Shown: one piece after another, positions 19,301 to 28,100 of the stretch
How the letters are laid out: each line of letters starts with the position of its first letter
Numbering within the stretch: the stretch's first letter is position 1
From: a virus
Virus record (IMG/VR): IMGVR_UViG_3300009418_004817
Coordinates: 1-64,000 of that record
Reading direction: 5' to 3' (one strand)
Length of the DNA: 64,000 nucleotides
Notes under the pieces: generated by a model
Database searches by the model: none
What the model saw: only the letters and a program-made list of their open reading frames with translations
Told to the model about the DNA's origin: nothing
Program-made: the position numbers and the translations under genes

Positions 19301-21429
19301 CCATCTGCACCCAAGTCAGCTTTAACAGGGAATATAACTTCTGTTTCCAGTGTCCACGGCACGTATAATTCACGGGTGACATTGGCTTGATCACTACCGC
19401 TAATATAAGACAATGTGCTGTTCGCGTCAGAAGAAGCAGATTGATACACAGTGGCACTAAAACGTTCTGGGTGATTAAAAGCTATATATTTTTTTCTATA
19501 AGCCGTAGAACGATAATTATCTTTTAATTCATATGTAGTGTTGTCTGCATAGAGGTTAATTTTTATTAACTCGTCATCAACCCCAAAACACCTAATTAGA
19601 TTTCTGAAAGCTTTTTCTGTGCCCTTTGATTTATAGATATAAACTAAATTATTATAAATATTTTTATAAATAATGTTTTTTAAATCATAGAGTTTCTTGT
19701 CAAACTCTCTTACTTCATCTCGGTTGGCAAAGTTTTCTAGTATCGTTGCCTGTGTAAACACATCCGATGAAACAAAACCAGTATTAGTTAACAACTTCTC
19801 AGTAAAAGGAAAAGGTTTAAAACTAGAACTAGTATAATCCACATTCTTAAGTTTTGGTAAGTTTTCAATTTGAAGATGGAGAGTGTCAAAATAACTACCA
19901 AGAACTTGTGTCAGTTTTTTTAAAGTTTGGGCATCACTATCTTCTTCGGTAATCCACGAAGGCAAAGTATGATATATGCCGGCGTTGTTTTTTAAATCGT
20001 GCGTTGATCCAGAGCTTTTAAGCATAGTTAGCAATGCATCAACGTTTGGATGAGAAGAATAAATAATTGGATCTTTAAATTCTGTACTAGAAGCAGTGGC
20101 TAAAACTATTGCAGACCCTGTATTCCTAGAACTATCCCCGACGTATCCTGTCCAAGTACCATTTGAAACACGGCCGGAATAATCTAAAACAATTGAATCA
20201 ATCGAAGAATTTGTTGTTATACCTTCGTTAAACTTGTAATAGACCCCAAGATTAACCGGATTATCTTCATTATATTTATTAGATATCGTGCCAGAATACG
20301 CGACATCAGTGTTTGTCCCTCCTCCAACTTGTGTAAACCAGTATCTTCCAATGTCTTCAGAAGTTCTCTTCGCAGTCCAATAACGAAATTCATCCAAAGA
20401 ACCGGATAATTTTCCATATCCTTCTCCAATGCCGGTTCCAATAAAAGCATTTCCAGATGGAGAAGTCCTTAACGCTCCAATGTTTGCAATTAAAGAACCA
20501 GTAACCTCACCAATAGTACTCCCAGTGTTTAAAGTATGATCCAAAATGCCGTTTAAATAAAACTTTGTTTGAACGACACTCGAAGAATTGATAAATGTAA
20601 AAGCAAAATGGCTCCAGTCGGTTAAAGTACCGGTCGTTGGCGTAGAACCAATTAGTTTCTGATAGTATCCGCTTGTCCCCGATTGAACAGTAACTAAAAA
20701 TGGCGAACCACTAGTGGCGCCGGTTAATTCAATTGTTAAGCGACCATAATCCGCACTTGAACTAAGTTCTCCGTTCCATAAATCAAAAATGACCTCTTTT
20801 TCTGTTGAACTGGTTGTAAATGCCGGTTTTTTCAGCCAAAACTCAACCGAAACACCATTATCACCGTCAAGTGCTGTGTTTGACTTTCTTCTGGTAACTG
20901 AATCATAAAAGTTTGCTTTTCCTTTATGTACACCAGGAAACGATTTTGCTATTGTTGTGGCGTTTGGATCTAGATGGGGTCCGCCTTTAAGTTGAATATA
21001 TTCATGACCAGGTGAAGCTGATGAAGATGGTGCGCCATATCCACCAACCAAAGAACCAGATAACGTTCCCCACCCATTAACAGAAAAATTAATATAACCA
21101 TTTGTTCTTGGATATTTATTTTCAAAAATATATTTGTCGAGATAAGAAGACTCGTTGTGCCACTCTATTTTTTCTTTTAAGGATCCGTCATATGGATAGG
21201 TTTTATAGACTCTGGTTATAACATCTTCATAATATTGTTCTGCGGAACCATATCTGGCAAAATTGGAAGCGCTGGAAAAATCAACGTGAGGTATAAACCG
21301 GTCTTTTTGCTCAACATAAGTTGCAACATATTCAGGCGATTCAATTTCTCTGCCCAATTCATCAAGACTTTTGGCTGGAGTTACTGTGCTGTGGCCTTTA
21401 TCTGAGTTAAAATAATCCTTTACACTCAT
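16354..21429 (-). CDS. Giant virion protein with LamG-type domains
   Basis: The protein has 1691 residues. A LamG-like domain lies at about residues 188-350 (V-S-V-E-F-W-L-K-K, W-S-H-F-A-F-T-F, K-F-Y-L-N-G, and the closing G-S-L-D-E-F-R-Y-W). A second, more degenerate jelly roll lies at about 690-890 (L-E-T-E-V-I-F-P, W-N-F-A-V-R-F-Y, I-Y-L-G-A-H and S-S-A-R-Y-W). The stretch around 480-640 looks helical and may be the part that docks on the baseplate. The gene ends 22 bp before the start of the 1832-residue protein and starts 2 bp after the previous stop. The order baseplate wedge, DNRLRE-like protein, LamG giants suggests a layered receptor-binding apparatus. The LamG calls are by pattern; docking is inference. 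Confidence 0.75.
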   Translation of the reverse strand: MSVKDYFNSDKGHSTVTPAKSLDELGREIESPEYVATYVEQKDRFIPHVDFSSASNFARYGSAEQYYEDVITRVYKTYPYDGSLKEKIEWHNESSYLDKYIFENKYPRTNGYINFSVNGWGTLSGSLVGGYGAPSSSASPGHEYIQLKGGPHLDPNATTIAKSFPGVHKGKANFYDSVTRRKSNTALDGDNGVSVEFWLKKPAFTTSSTEKEVIFDLWNGELSSSADYGRLTIELTGATSGSPFLVTVQSGTSGYYQKLIGSTPTTGTLTDWSHFAFTFINSSSVVQTKFYLNGILDHTLNTGSTIGEVTGSLIANIGALRTSPSGNAFIGTGIGEGYGKLSGSLDEFRYWTAKRTSEDIGRYWFTQVGGGTNTDVAYSGTISNKYNEDNPVNLGVYYKFNEGITTNSSIDSIVLDYSGRVSNGTWTGYVGDSSRNTGSAIVLATASSTEFKDPIIYSSHPNVDALLTMLKSSGSTHDLKNNAGIYHTLPSWITEEDSDAQTLKKLTQVLGSYFDTLHLQIENLPKLKNVDYTSSSFKPFPFTEKLLTNTGFVSSDVFTQATILENFANRDEVREFDKKLYDLKNIIYKNIYNNLVYIYKSKGTEKAFRNLIRCFGVDDELIKINLYADNTTYELKDNYRSTAYRKKYIAFNHPERFSATVYQSASSDANSTLSYISGSDQANVTRELYVPWTLETEVIFPVKADLGADGYYVTPFVSSSLFGVHEAVEDSSDFTWEANDNNNFQVFSVRDEPESKNVKFVLTSSLAGWPTLTSSFYEDVYENQKWNFAVRFYIDKTNNAGLVKGGKLNDLVVNSINATASYVEFYGVNSVLDQVVNEFYVSGALTSTGISSDPSNTSNKRIYLGAHRTNFTGSVIQQSDVKISSARYWKSYLSNDAIKAHARDASNFGTEHPYENIGLTKTSLSGVHVPSMETLALHWDFDTVTGSDASGDFTVQDYSSGSVATTSRYGWFGNVVKSQHAGRGEFFPVSATSSISNEFLYSAKQRLPENISSDNMVNILTQDDERFTRESRPITHFFAVEKSMYQTISEEMINFFATIIDFNNLIGEPVNRYRQDYKDLGKIRQLFYERVRNVPSLEKYINFYKWIDSAISKMVFQLTPASANMSDRLRNMVESHVLERNKYWTKFPTLEFKQKDPEAGLRGVTELLYDWEYAHVPLTNAESDNCFWWRERTERTNTVIASGDSTVDSQRETFNDADRHRSGSVPNFSQTDGTSYAGSTYAIRRFTKPYKLNVNESQQIHGGVNFHKNKKIEYVSIATEIFGDVEELPLLGVTASVNYLFVDASGINNFDGCSDILIPNQKRKYIYNVQNSRESGSAGGYEYGKGDLLLPFNIHSSSVTTGYVSEIATSSFGNIIGGMDFTNLHVDTYGDDKDVPMQGPFTEKFVGGRQHRHVAINKYNSSLSTTNNLHDQDTRTEAWYILLGGLEPAMGIVGPTYTSTGSHDKDTPRATRIREEFVKRPINIRNIQQTTGSGIGNYESNWNVVAAAGRTANNAYFKDNNGVSLPNRFDTELPTTTHVHTLVGVITSVAGNVFGQTSSNRFDTGSNGTEFTLPRRDLTGSNSVIVSRFSAPGGPEISSKGFLDIMAEEYSVHNALPYRNLSVRSSGSGEVGTIRMSIEGNTTISSARDREGLRTRLTRHCGQLGFDSQWADPVGSYHKVNRNPLKRIEEA

Positions 21430-21431
21430 AT

Positions 21432-22919
21432 TTACTCAACCCTGAATTTGAATACATGTGGTTGTTCCTTATAAAAACCGTTTGGTAATTTATAAGTCAA
21501 TTTTATACCATACATGTAGTCTTTTTCTAGAAGTGAAACTGGAAGGTCAAAATAGTTTCCCGATACGTCAAACGAAAGTCTGGTATAGTTGAGAGATCCA
21601 GTTCCATACTTGACAACATCCAAATCATCAATTGTTCTAATAATTCTGTAATAAGCATCTTCTATAATCAAATTGTCAGGATCTGACTTGGCCTTTGTAT
21701 ATATGGTCGGACTCCAATCTTTCTGTCTCACATATAATCTAAATCTTGCCTCTTCATGTCGCGAATAAACACTCTTGAGGTTTGTTATCGTCGTAACATA
21801 ACTAGGACTTGGATTATAATCCGAAGAACTAATCGTATTCACTGTTATTCCAGAACCAGTATGATATGCAGTAGGGGTAGATCCACTATGCCAAACAGGA
21901 AAAATCGTTGTCGCTGAACTAGTGTATGCGAACGAAGCCGAATAAATACCCGTAGACACATAAGTACCCGTAATGTTTAAATCATTATTAGTGACAACTC
22001 CACCACCAATTGGCAGTGTATATGCAGTCCCAGAAGTAGTAGTATTACTAGTGGAACCGGAATAAACACTGACCATTATTTTTCCTTCCCCCACGCCTGG
22101 TATGTTCTTCAATTGCCCTCTTACATTATTGTATAAATAAATGGTATTAAGGTTGTCTTCTGCTGAAAATAATGAACTACTAAGATAAAAACTGCCGGCA
22201 TCATCTTTGGTTGAAGAATCCCATCTTGCTTCAAGTACGGGGCGTTTATACCAAAACTCTGTGCCTCTTGCAAAAAATTTCTTTGTGTAATAAGATCTAG
22301 TTTCAGATTCTTGAGCATCGGGAAACTTGACAATTACACCATAGTTGTCTTTTGAACCAAGAACATTTCCTGCGCTATTAACCCACTGCTCAACCAAAGG
22401 TGTAATATCAAGTTCAACGTCTTCTGTTCCATCATCAAATGAAGCAGTGAAAGAAGACGAAGAATCAGTATAATAATCACCGCCGGCAGTCGTCCAAGTT
22501 ACACCAGATGACGCATTTTCCCAGTTTGCGCCGGTCTCATCATACGTCAAATCAGTATAATTTTCCATATCCAGTCCAGTTCCCTCTTCCCAAGAGCGAG
22601 AAACCGCCGAGATAATCAAATTAAAGTTCTTTGGTAGAGTTTGGCTGTGACGAGCATTATACAATCTCAAATAGAAACTTACACTTCCACTAGCCGGGAT
22701 TGTGCCGGCAGTACGATCAGTGGAAAAGTCTGCGATCGGAAATTGAGTTAAAAACCTCATACTTTCAGTAGAAGCACTAGACGCCTGGCCGTAGATCGTA
22801 AACGCTTCAGAAACATCAGAAGCACCCATACTAGAACCGGTGCCTCTTGTAGATAGGTCTGATTTAAAAGCATTCGTTATTGTGGTATCTGCTGAAGCTA
22901 TATATCTTCTAATGGCCAT
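21432..22919 (-). CDS. Virion protein with DNRLRE/CBM96-like beta-sandwich domain
   Basis: The protein has 495 residues. Around residues 105-180 it shows the pattern of the DNRLRE (CBM96-like) beta-sandwich: S-R-S-W-E-E-G-T-G, then G-A-N-W-E-N, a W-T-T-A-G-G turn, and later L-D-I-T-P-L-V-E-Q-W-V. Such domains occur in secreted and phage surface proteins next to carbohydrate-active modules. The C-terminal half is beta-rich, ending in a KLTYKLP-type strand. The ATG overlaps the stop of the gp6-like gene by 1 nt, tying it to the baseplate operon. It may connect the baseplate wedge to the LamG giants. The domain call is moderate and the role is inferred. Confidence 0.65.
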   Translation of the reverse strand: MAIRRYIASADTTITNAFKSDLSTRGTGSSMGASDVSEAFTIYGQASSASTESMRFLTQFPIADFSTDRTAGTIPASGSVSFYLRLYNARHSQTLPKNFNLIISAVSRSWEEGTGLDMENYTDLTYDETGANWENASSGVTWTTAGGDYYTDSSSSFTASFDDGTEDVELDITPLVEQWVNSAGNVLGSKDNYGVIVKFPDAQESETRSYYTKKFFARGTEFWYKRPVLEARWDSSTKDDAGSFYLSSSLFSAEDNLNTIYLYNNVRGQLKNIPGVGEGKIMVSVYSGSTSNTTTSGTAYTLPIGGGVVTNNDLNITGTYVSTGIYSASFAYTSSATTIFPVWHSGSTPTAYHTGSGITVNTISSSDYNPSPSYVTTITNLKSVYSRHEEARFRLYVRQKDWSPTIYTKAKSDPDNLIIEDAYYRIIRTIDDLDVVKYGTGSLNYTRLSFDVSGNYFDLPVSLLEKDYMYGIKLTYKLPNGFYKEQPHVFKFRVE

Positions 22920-24712
22920 TATTTAATAGCTCCTTTAATATCTTTGAATAAATATTTTACTTCAAAAATTACATTTTCTGGTGCATATATAATATTTTCA
23001 TCTGCAGAAGTAAAATCTTCAATGTTATATACCACTGATGAATAACCAGTTCCAAGAACATTTGTGATCTTAACTTGTTCTACGTCTGATATGCCTCTAA
23101 TCTTATTAAGCTTATTATATATATCTGTAACAACCAGATTTTCTCCTATATCCATCTTTACAGAAAAATGATCCCTCAAAGTTACAATTGCTTCATTCAA
23201 AACAACAAATTTATCAAACTCTAAATTTGCCGTCGCGACAAAATCAATTTTAATATTAACAATTTTAACATCTAAAATATCAACTGTGTCATTTATCATT
23301 CTGCTTTTATTAATCCAAGTTTTTAGATTTTCTTTTAATGTACTGGTTGATGCTGCTAGTTGTCCATTTCTCAAACTTGAAACAACATATAAATTCATAT
23401 TTCTTTTAAAAGAATCATGATCTTGCATTATGTTACATCTTTTAATAGCTCCAAATTTTGGCGGCATTGAATAAACAAGCGTTTTATAATCTTGTTTAGT
23501 TACAGCGCGGTTCTGTGCTGCAAAAACATCGCCCATTCTTATTTTTAATTCATCAATACTTGGCAATGAAACATCACCAACGACAGGATTTTCGTTTTCT
23601 ACTTCTAAAGAGTTTATTACAGTATTGACCTTCGTAGAAACTAAGCTTGATTTGTTTTTAAATTTAAAATTAGAACCAACAACTTGTGTTATAGTGCCAA
23701 CAGTGGCATTTACATTACTATCTCTGTTTTTTCTATATGTAACCCTCAAAGTTGTGTTCACGGGGGCAACGCCGAATTTATCAGTTTCAATGAGCTTTGA
23801 AGGATCAAAAGAACTGTCAACGACATACGTTCTTCCATGTAAATTTAATGCAATGTCGCTTGGATCTGCTAAAACATTATCAGAAATAACATTTTCTGTT
23901 CCATAACCAAACTGTAGAAAAGTCGAACGTCTTTCGTTTATAACCGTAAACCTTCTTGGCACAACAACCGGTTTTAATATATTTGGAACTTCTGTTGAAT
24001 CAGAGCTTGTGTTCAATATCTCTTTGTAAATAACGTTTTGTGATAAAAAATCAACTTCAAAATATTCTCGACCCTCGGAATCAAAAACGGAAACAATTTC
24101 TGTAATATTGATATCACGAACTTCTACTTTTTTAAATTTTTCATATGCCCCAACGGGTATTGTTGTCTGCACAAGCTCACCAGACATAACCTTTCCGAGT
24201 GCCTTTATCGCGTAACTCGTTGGAACACCGGTATCCGAATTTACAGCAGCCACAACAATATCATTCTCTGACTTCATAAAATCGACTTCTTCCAATAGTG
24301 TAAAAATATTACCACGATTAGTGCTAAATGTGCTATTTTTTCTTAACACTGGAATATAATCGGTGTCTGGGCCCAAACCTTCGCTTAAAGCGGGAACAAT
24401 GACATAACAAGACAACGCCCCGATAGAGGCATGGGTTCGAGCATATTTATATCCCATTTGGCGCCCATGTCTAATGACATTATTGTATTCAATTGCAGTG
24501 TCTAAAAATGATTCATTTGCTTGATAGTCTAGATAAAAAGAAAGAATATCACCAATATAAGAAACCGTATCAACCATTAATGAACCAAAAGAAGCTTCAT
24601 TGAAATCTCGAAACGTATCCGGATAATATCTTTCAGCATATGCCAACAAATCTCTTCTTATTGTTGCATAGTCTCTACTGGTATATCTAATTGTCGGTTT
24701 TCTCTTTGGCAT
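22919..24712 (-). CDS. Baseplate wedge protein, T4 gp6 / P2 gpJ-like
   Basis: The protein has 597 residues. The N-terminus (IRYTSRDYATIRRDLLAYAE, followed by P-D-T-F-R-D-F-N-E-A-S-F-G and M-V-D-T-V-S-Y-I-G-D-I-L-S-F-Y-L-D) is the hallmark start of gp6/gpJ baseplate wedge proteins of contractile-tailed phages, especially T4-like marine phages. The C-terminal third (V-T-L-R-D-H-F, I-G-E-N-L-V-V-T-D-I-Y, V-E-Q-V-K-I) also fits the family. It assembles the inner ring of the baseplate with the gp25-like protein encoded just upstream (14 bp gap). This gene, with the gp25-like one, identifies the virus as a myovirus. Confidence 0.88.
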   Translation of the reverse strand: MPKRKPTIRYTSRDYATIRRDLLAYAERYYPDTFRDFNEASFGSLMVDTVSYIGDILSFYLDYQANESFLDTAIEYNNVIRHGRQMGYKYARTHASIGALSCYVIVPALSEGLGPDTDYIPVLRKNSTFSTNRGNIFTLLEEVDFMKSENDIVVAAVNSDTGVPTSYAIKALGKVMSGELVQTTIPVGAYEKFKKVEVRDINITEIVSVFDSEGREYFEVDFLSQNVIYKEILNTSSDSTEVPNILKPVVVPRRFTVINERRSTFLQFGYGTENVISDNVLADPSDIALNLHGRTYVVDSSFDPSKLIETDKFGVAPVNTTLRVTYRKNRDSNVNATVGTITQVVGSNFKFKNKSSLVSTKVNTVINSLEVENENPVVGDVSLPSIDELKIRMGDVFAAQNRAVTKQDYKTLVYSMPPKFGAIKRCNIMQDHDSFKRNMNLYVVSSLRNGQLAASTSTLKENLKTWINKSRMINDTVDILDVKIVNIKIDFVATANLEFDKFVVLNEAIVTLRDHFSVKMDIGENLVVTDIYNKLNKIRGISDVEQVKITNVLGTGYSSVVYNIEDFTSADENIIYAPENVIFEVKYLFKDIKGAIK

Positions 24713-24726
24713 GTTGATTTTCTCTC

Positions 24727-25128
24727 CTAGGCAATAAGATCTCCCATGAAATCTAATTTGAGTTCAAGTTTGTTTCGCGCTTGTAGTGTTCCAACCGCAT
24801 ATTCAATTTCTATATTCACAAAATTAAATGTATTTTCTAATTCTTTTGGTTTTTTAAAGTTTATTCTAAAAATTTTTATATATGGAAGATAAGTTTGAAC
24901 TTGATTGCGAATTTTCCCTTCAATTTGTCCATAAGTAAGTGGATTATTTTGTTCAAAAAGAAATCTTTTTAAACCCACACCAAAGTTGGGATCCATTATT
25001 CTTTCGCCCGGGCTGGTTAAAATAAGCATCTTAAGATTTTGCAAAGCTAAACCTTCATACGTTTTAATTAACTTATATCCATCAGTTTCATCTCTTCGCA
25101 GAGGAAGTTCTGGTGCCAATCCTGCCAT
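24727..25128 (-). CDS. Baseplate wedge protein, gp25/GPW-like
   Basis: The 133-residue protein matches the gp25/GPW family in size and pattern: an early E-G-L-A-L-Q-N-L-K-M-L-I-L-T-S-P-G-E-R-I-M-type strand-helix, then P-N-F-G-V-G-L-K-R-F-L-F-E and a late V-N-I-E-I-E-Y strand. In T4 the protein is the EPR-containing wedge component that contacts the sheath-initiating layer. Here the family's acidic motif is represented by S-P-G-E-R. It is directly followed by the gp6-like gene, the conserved order in contractile tails and related injection systems. It is short and well defined, so the assignment is strong. Confidence 0.87.
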   Translation of the reverse strand: MAGLAPELPLRRDETDGYKLIKTYEGLALQNLKMLILTSPGERIMDPNFGVGLKRFLFEQNNPLTYGQIEGKIRNQVQTYLPYIKIFRINFKKPKELENTFNFVNIEIEYAVGTLQARNKLELKLDFMGDLIA

Positions 25129-25150
25129 TATTACTTTCTCCCAATTTCAT

Positions 25151-28100
25151 TCATACTATTACAAACGAAGCAGTTTCATTATTATATGCTACTTTTGGTC
25201 GACCATCAGAAAATACTCTCCTCGTCCTTCCGCTAAGTAATCCTGCGTTTCCTCCTGCTGCTTCTGTATTTCTGTCGCGATAACTAAAATCATTTGTGTT
25301 TATAATGCTATCAAACATAGACTTTAACGTAGATCTTGTCTGATCAAACACACTAGTCAATCGTTCATCTCCTGCAGTAGAAAAAACCACTTCAATATAA
25401 ATAGTTATTATCGATAATATTTTTTGCAGAGGAAAACAATGCTCAAACAAAAGCTTAAATCGTTCATCTTTGATCATTTTGTTAATTAGGTTTTTTTTAT
25501 GATCTCTAAATTGAATATTTTCAATGTCTTCAAAATCAATATCCTTTGTAACAGAAATCAACGGAAGAGGATACGTCGATCGATATGTTGCACTTTCTTC
25601 CCAGCGACGACTCTCTTCGGTTTTCTGTAAACCCATAAATCTCTCTATAATACGAAAAGTTCGCTTGTTTGCAAAAACGAAACTTGAACTTATATTTTTT
25701 AAATTGGCGGCGTGGTCTTCTAAATCATCATCGTTGAGTTCTAGTTCGGGTACATAGACCAACCTTAATCCAACTTTTACATTTGAAACTAATTCTTTCA
25801 ATTCAGGCACATCGGCGTCGGCGTTCTCAAAAACGTTTATCCGATCTAATAGTGGTAAACGATTAAGTTCGTTGACAACACTTCGACACCAGGCCTGCGG
25901 GCCCGGGCCCCGGGAGACTGATGAATCGAAAGTGGCGTTGTTATCATCGTCAAGCCATATCGGACAGTTCTTAATAGCAGCTATGAAATATCTAATTTCT
26001 TGATCTTCGGTTACTAAAATTCCTTCAGAAAGAGACTTAATTTTAGTTACTCCATTAACATCATATTGGATATATTTTTCCAAGAGCAATCCACCATCTT
26101 TAAACGTCTCAAGTCCAGATCTTAGTTTTGTTTTTCTTCTTAATACATCATCCTCGAACTCGAACTCGACTTTTTTACCTTCTTCGTCGAGCAAAAAATC
26201 TTCAAACCTATCTTTATATACTTGATCTACATCTAAAAATTCGGTTATAGAATCATCTTCAAGTACGACTGCAGTTGGAACATTAAAAACCCCTTGACTT
26301 CCCTTGTTTTCAAAATACATCATATTCTTCAAAAATATTTCATACACTGAGTCTCGTGTCCCGGATCGAATCATGCTCAATTCTTCTAACGTATTAGACA
26401 TATCCAATATTGTCTTTTTGATAAAATAATCCATGGCACCCTTAAGCTCTATTTCTTCTGGAGAAGACAAGTCTACCTCGGTTATAGGATCTTTTAAACT
26501 TTTATTGTTTAAATTCCATTCCTCTTCATATAGTTCTTTTACATGATCTAAAATATTTTCATAATATCCAGGCCAAAAAGGATCCTGTCTGACACAAGCT
26601 TCCTGAACCTTTAATGCTATATACCCAACAAATTCATCGCTTATAATGCTGTCTTTTTTAAAAGTATCGAAAACAGGCAATGTTTTTAAAAATAACTCAA
26701 CTACATGTAACCTAACTGTTGCTTCTACTACAGAAGCTAGCAATGCTTTTTGAATATCATCTGTAGCTCCCTCGCTTTCTTGTGCTGTAGATTTTTCATA
26801 TCTTTCTTTTGTTTTTTCTCTTAATTCCTCTAATCCCAACAACGTTGTCTGAGTTTCTCCGCTAGTATCACTTTTGGGTTCTAATCGCCAATTCATAATA
26901 GATTCTTCGGGGTTTTCTAAATTGTCAACTTCGGCATTAAGTATTCTTTTAGATTTTAGAAGTTTATTTGTGAACATTTTTATTATATCAGTCATCGTTC
27001 TATAATAAGCAACCCCTTCTAGATATTTCACAATAGGTTCTTCATCAAATCCCGAATCTTCGTCTCTCAAATCTTGAGAAGCTATAACAGAAAACAAAAC
27101 TCGGGGATCGTGCAGGTCGTTGAAATCTTTGCCGTCCAAGATTCGTAAATCTGCAGCATCAAATATAGTTTCAGAAATGTCTTTTTGATTGGTTTTAATC
27201 TGAAACTCGTGATTCAATTTAAAAGGGGGTCGATTAGATGTCGGAATTTTTAAAATGTGTTCATAAGGGGTGCCCTCTTCAATATTCCAAATAATATCGT
27301 CGCGAATGCGTCCGAGATGTGTATTTAATACGAAACTTAATCCAGACTCTCCCTCTTCGAACTCAATTCCTTCTAAATGATTTTTAACAACGCCCATTAT
27401 TGATCCATTTATCTCAACAAAGCGCGTGGCATAACCCTCCGGAGGTGCTATGTCAAAAAGAGGAACGCCGGCAGGACCCAGGCCAAGCGGCGGTGGCATA
27501 TTCTTCATCATCTCGTCTTGCTGTTTCAACATTTCATATACTGATCTCATTCCAGATTTAAAACACAAAGTTTGAATAAATCCCAAGGGACCGTGAACCG
27601 CTTGTTCAAATACCATTATGATACTTTCAAACATTGTTTCAATTGTTCTATTCATCATATGCTGAACTGATGGTGGATTCCTGGGAATCAAAGCCGAAGA
27701 GCCGCCGATTATCGGTGGAATCGAAATTTCAGAAGCCGGCGAAGTTGGAGAAAATTGAAGAAATTTTACTGCGCGTGAACAAGCCCTCCCGGCATTTTTT
27801 TCTGTTTCCCTCTTGATATCATCAGCGCTCAATGAATAGCCATATTTATTGATTAACAATTGTTCGCGGCGTTCAGAGGCTGAAAGTCCTTCTGCTCTAT
27901 TTGAGGCTACCTCTTCTCTCCAAGATTGAGATTTGGCGAGATCAAAATACTTTCCTAAATTCTCAAAAACATCAATTATTTTTGCTAAATTTGTTGGATC
28001 TCCAAAAAATCCTCTTATATTATTATATTTTTCTGTATTCAAGGTCGTCGAAATAAGCCTTATAACACGCATTGATGATGTTCCCCTCAATAAAGAAAAT

